The position numbers were made by a program, and so were the translations under genes. Positions 28,668 to 31,319 of a DNA stretch of 31,319 nt are shown here, in pieces. The notes beneath the pieces are model-generated. The model saw nothing but the letters and a program-made list of their open reading frames with translations. It searched no databases and was not told the origin of the DNA. Position 1 is the first letter of the stretch, and the number at the start of each line of letters is the position of its first letter. Source of the DNA: a virus. Where the stretch lies: IMG/VR virus record IMGVR_UViG_3300009152_000132, positions 1-31,319 of that record; one strand, written 5' to 3'.

Positions 28668-29519
28668 CTATGTGCCCCACGCATTACGCCAAATGTCTAC
28701 CTGGAGACGAGGGCTATATCTCCAGCCACGTTTCATTGCCATTTCAGCTACTGCTTTGTAATTATTAAAATATAATTGATCAGTACCACCTACTGGCATC
28801 AAGTATATGTCGCTATCAATTCCTGCACCACGATACGCTTCAATAGCACGATCAATCTCATACATATCAGTTTCTTTGTCAACTACAAACTTAAAGTAAA
28901 CTTCTCCATACCATTGATACTCTTTCACCACATCGGGTAGAATTGCTTCTTCCCACTTCTCACCAGATGGACTCAACTTAGCGCTAACAGAAAAAATAAT
29001 CTCTGTATTACCCTTATAATGCTTTGAGTAATTATACAAGAACTTTTTGAAGTCCTCTGTTAGTCTCTGAGTACCATTGGTCTCAAACGTAATAGATTTG
29101 ATTCCCTTCATCTTACTATGCATTAACAAATCTTCATATGAACGTTGCCATCCAAGAAGTGGCTCTCCACCAGTAATAATAAGATGCTCGTTATTCCATT
29201 TGTTTTCAGGAAGCATGTTTGCAATAGTTTCTGCAATAACATCAGTATCTAATACTGGTGAGAGATGTTTGAACCTTGGATCCCAACTGGCATATGAATC
29301 ACATCCTGTATGAACTAAAGGTAGATCGTTATAAGTTTTGTACTGTGCAACATTGATTGCTATTGGCTCTCTCTCAACAGATTGTTGTCCTGTAGGCATA
29401 CCAAAGCCACTACACGTAAAGTTACATCCAAACGTCCGTAAAAACACACTAGGAACGCCTACATACTTGCCCTCACCCTGAAGTGAATAGAACAGCTCAG
29501 CTACTTTAATTTTACTCAT
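28668..29519 (-). CDS. queE: 7-carboxy-7-deazaguanine synthase-like radical SAM protein (QueE)
   Basis: 283 residues. LFYSLQGEGKYVGVPSVFLR and TGGEPLLGWQ are hallmarks of QueE. The iron-sulfur motif is unusual: C32-NFT-C36 is present, but the third cysteine expected at 39 is F; C73 in HTGCDSYASWDP is the best replacement. The protein is longer than the 210-220 residues of many QueE. It would form 7-carboxy-7-deazaguanine from 6-carboxy-tetrahydropterin. Start overlaps the deformylase gene by 8 bases. Confidence 0.87.
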   Translation of the reverse strand: MSKIKVAELFYSLQGEGKYVGVPSVFLRTFGCNFTCSGFGMPTGQQSVEREPIAINVAQYKTYNDLPLVHTGCDSYASWDPRFKHLSPVLDTDVIAETIANMLPENKWNNEHLIITGGEPLLGWQRSYEDLLMHSKMKGIKSITFETNGTQRLTEDFKKFLYNYSKHYKGNTEIIFSVSAKLSPSGEKWEEAILPDVVKEYQWYGEVYFKFVVDKETDMYEIDRAIEAYRGAGIDSDIYLMPVGGTDQLYFNNYKAVAEMAMKRGWRYSPRLQVDIWRNAWGT

Positions 29520-30024
29520 ATTCTGGCACCTTATAAGATTTTTGACGCTTGTTCTTTTGTCTCATTGCTTGATCGAAGTGAAACTTATTTGCCTTGAATG
29601 TAAAGTTAACACCATCAAGATGATCCATTTCATGTAATACACAACGTGCCGATATTCCGGTAAACTTATCCGTCTGTGCTTCACCAAATGAATCCATATA
29701 ACGAACACGAACTAACTTGGGACGCTTTATTTTAATGAAGAGATTTGGATAAGTCAAGCACCCTTCTTCCAACATAATTTGTTCAGTGGACACATCAGCA
29801 ATTACAGGATTAAACATTACCTTTGTTGGATTAGACCAAAGAACAAACGCTCTGTAAGGTAGCCCACATTGGTTGGCAGAAAGACCAATCCCCTTATAGT
29901 GAATCATAGTCTCAATAAGGTTGTTTGCTAGCTCGTGTGGATTGATTGGAGGATTGCTAAAGTTAAATCTCTCTAACTTTGTTCTGAGCATTGGATGATC
30001 TGGAGCAACTAAATCATATATCAT
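29512..30024 (-). CDS. def: Peptide deformylase
   Basis: 170 residues. All three motifs are present: GIGLSANQ (45-52), EEGCLTYP (86-93, metal ligand C89) and HEMDHLDG (131-138, with H131 and H135 as ligands and E132 as base). It removes the formyl group from new proteins. Phage versions are common in marine myoviruses and may speed host or phage protein turnover. The one-base contact with the gene 46 stop shows tight linkage. Confidence 0.95.
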   Translation of the reverse strand: MIYDLVAPDHPMLRTKLERFNFSNPPINPHELANNLIETMIHYKGIGLSANQCGLPYRAFVLWSNPTKVMFNPVIADVSTEQIMLEEGCLTYPNLFIKIKRPKLVRVRYMDSFGEAQTDKFTGISARCVLHEMDHLDGVNFTFKANKFHFDQAMRQKNKRQKSYKVPEYE

Positions 30025-31319
30025 TATTTCACCATCTGACTAAAGTTTTTTACTTTTTGGAATTTGATCACTGAATGGAATTTATCGAACAACTGATCGC
30101 CTTTGTGGGATATTATAAACAAGTTCGTATCAGCAGTCAACGTGCTTATGATCTTGAGGAACTCTTCCGTACCATTATTATCTAATGAACTGTCAAACAC
30201 CTCATCCATAATCAACAGGTTAGTAGAAGCAGAGTTTCTAAGTTTACTAATTGCTCTCCATGTGAATAGCAAAGCAAGGTCAATCCTCATCTTCTCACCC
30301 TCAGAGAACGACTCATAACAGAAATCATCCCTATGTCTTGATTTGATAGTCTCTTCGAAGTTTTCATTCAACTCAAAGTTAACAAAGAAGTCCATTGCAG
30401 CCAAGTATTTGTTAACTAGTTTATTTATTACGGGAATGTACTGCTTGATGATCTTAGTCTTAACACCAGAGTCCTTCAACAATATAGCCGCAACATCAAG
30501 AGCTGACTTGTCTTTCAGCAGTTCTTCTTTCGTATTAATTGCTGCTTTCAGCGTTCGTTTGATTGCTGTTAACTCTTCGGCATCATCTGTAGACTGCACT
30601 TCAATTTCGGATCGAAGAGACTTTATTTCATCTTGTAACAGTTTAATTGTATTCTGATATATCTTTACTTGTGTGTTATAGTCTTGTATGAAGGTCTCTT
30701 GTTCTTGAATAAGAGAATGGACATCAGCTATAACTTTCAGTCTTTCATCCAAAGCTGTAATGAGTCCTTGCAAAGAAGTGAGCGATGTTTCAATCTCAGT
30801 TTTTTGTTTAGTCTTCTCTTCAATACTACCATCTTTAAAATGAGCGTCTATATTCTGACTACAGGTTGGACAGCTTTCATGATCCTGTAAGAATACAATA
30901 CCATCGTTTATGTTCTTTAGCTTGTTCTCACCTGCACGCTTCAGGTTCTTATAGTTAGAATACTTAGTGGACACCGTATCCTCATCTACTATGCTACCTT
31001 TGAGAGTTACAATCTTTTCTCTGTGCTCCTTGATAACATCAAGAGCTATTTGCATGTTACCTACTACTTCTTTGAGTTGGTTACTCTTTGTATCAATTGT
31101 AGTTTGCTTATTGTCAGTAATAGTCTTTACAAGTTTGTTATGTAATTCAATCTTATCTGCAGCAACCTTCATCTCATAAGAAACACTCGTAATCTCTTGT
31201 TTGTTTAGAGCTACTTTTTCTTTTAGTAGAGTATTCATAACTGAAAAGATCTGTATGTCTAACAGATCCTCAATGATCTCTCTACGATGAGCAGCAGGCA
31301 ACTGCATGAAAGGAGTAAA
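30024..31319 (-). CDS. 46: Recombination nuclease subunit gp46 (SbcC/Rad50-like; 5' end outside window)
   Basis: 432 codons are visible; the frame is open at the window edge, so the N-terminal ATPase half with Walker A is missing. FMQLPAAHRREIIEDLLDI marks the family; long coiled coils flank the zinc hook CPTC; the signature SEGEKMRIDLALLF and Walker B LLIMDEVFDSSLD lie near the end. With gp47 it resects DNA ends for recombination-dependent replication and helps degrade host DNA. Confidence 0.95.
   Translation of the reverse strand, partial: FTPFMQLPAAHRREIIEDLLDIQIFSVMNTLLKEKVALNKQEITSVSYEMKVAADKIELHNKLVKTITDNKQTTIDTKSNQLKEVVGNMQIALDVIKEHREKIVTLKGSIVDEDTVSTKYSNYKNLKRAGENKLKNINDGIVFLQDHESCPTCSQNIDAHFKDGSIEEKTKQKTEIETSLTSLQGLITALDERLKVIADVHSLIQEQETFIQDYNTQVKIYQNTIKLLQDEIKSLRSEIEVQSTDDAEELTAIKRTLKAAINTKEELLKDKSALDVAAILLKDSGVKTKIIKQYIPVINKLVNKYLAAMDFFVNFELNENFEETIKSRHRDDFCYESFSEGEKMRIDLALLFTWRAISKLRNSASTNLLIMDEVFDSSLDNNGTEEFLKIISTLTADTNLFIISHKGDQLFDKFHSVIKFQKVKNFSQMVK

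Overview
The window is part of the genome of a tailed, T4-like (Tevenvirinae/Kyanoviridae-type) myovirus, most likely marine. Every gene I can support lies on the minus strand, so transcription runs from high to low coordinates. T4-type core replication and recombination genes are present (46, 45, 44, 62, regA, 43, uvsX, 41) together with genes typical of marine T4-like phages (phoH, Hsp20, 2OG-Fe(II) oxygenase, peptide deformylase, dCMP deaminase, GTP cyclohydrolase I, QueD, QueE). No photosystem genes are visible and the host cannot be named from this window. Genes are densely packed, often with ATGA-type start/stop overlaps, and the DNA is AT-rich.

Layout in transcription order. 31319-26879: 46 (cut by the window edge), peptide deformylase, queE, a phosphoribosyltransferase, queD, a small unknown and a 2OG oxygenase. 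26869-22536: small accessory genes behind consensus-like sigma70-type promoters, including an HTH protein, an AbrB-like protein, a lipoprotein and a metallophosphoesterase. 22529-20061: five tRNA genes (Tyr, Glu, Asn, Arg, Gly) interspersed with a periplasmic D-Ala-D-Ala carboxypeptidase-like gene, a nucleotidyltransferase gene broken by an amber codon, and structured non-coding DNA. 19991-18454: folE and small genes, ending in a strong terminator. 18392-14781: a PD-(D/E)XK-like nuclease, a QueD-like protein, a DpdA-like transglycosylase, a DUF3310 protein, a dCTP deaminase/dUTPase-fold protein and a GT-A glycosyltransferase. 14763-2909: the replication block 45-44-(60 aa)-62-regA-dCMP deaminase-...-phoH-Hsp20-...-43-...-uvsX-(60 aa)-41. 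2931-1: a small membrane protein, two HExxH metallopeptidases, a ClpP-like protease, and two probable internal head proteins behind T4 late promoters (TATAAATA).

How the genes fit together: FolE, QueD and QueE are the first enzymes of 7-deazaguanine synthesis (GTP to 7-carboxy-7-deazaguanine). DpdA is the enzyme family that swaps guanine for a 7-deazaguanine in DNA. With a second QueD-family protein and a restriction-endonuclease-fold protein directly upstream of DpdA, the window looks like a phage DNA hypermodification system with a possible nuclease partner. No QueC is visible, so the base installed is open (7-carboxy form, a derivative of it, or a host-completed one).

The most unusual non-coding features are three long-stem inverted-repeat elements (22186-22254, 22259-22364, 25749-25826). 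One of them shows a clear double-pseudoknot pairing pattern, and another sits in the leader of the AbrB-like gene. I also see a shared early promoter architecture (TTGACY, A/T tract, 17-bp spacer, GATAAT-like -10) in front of several operons, and an early/late overlapping promoter at the Hsp20 gene.
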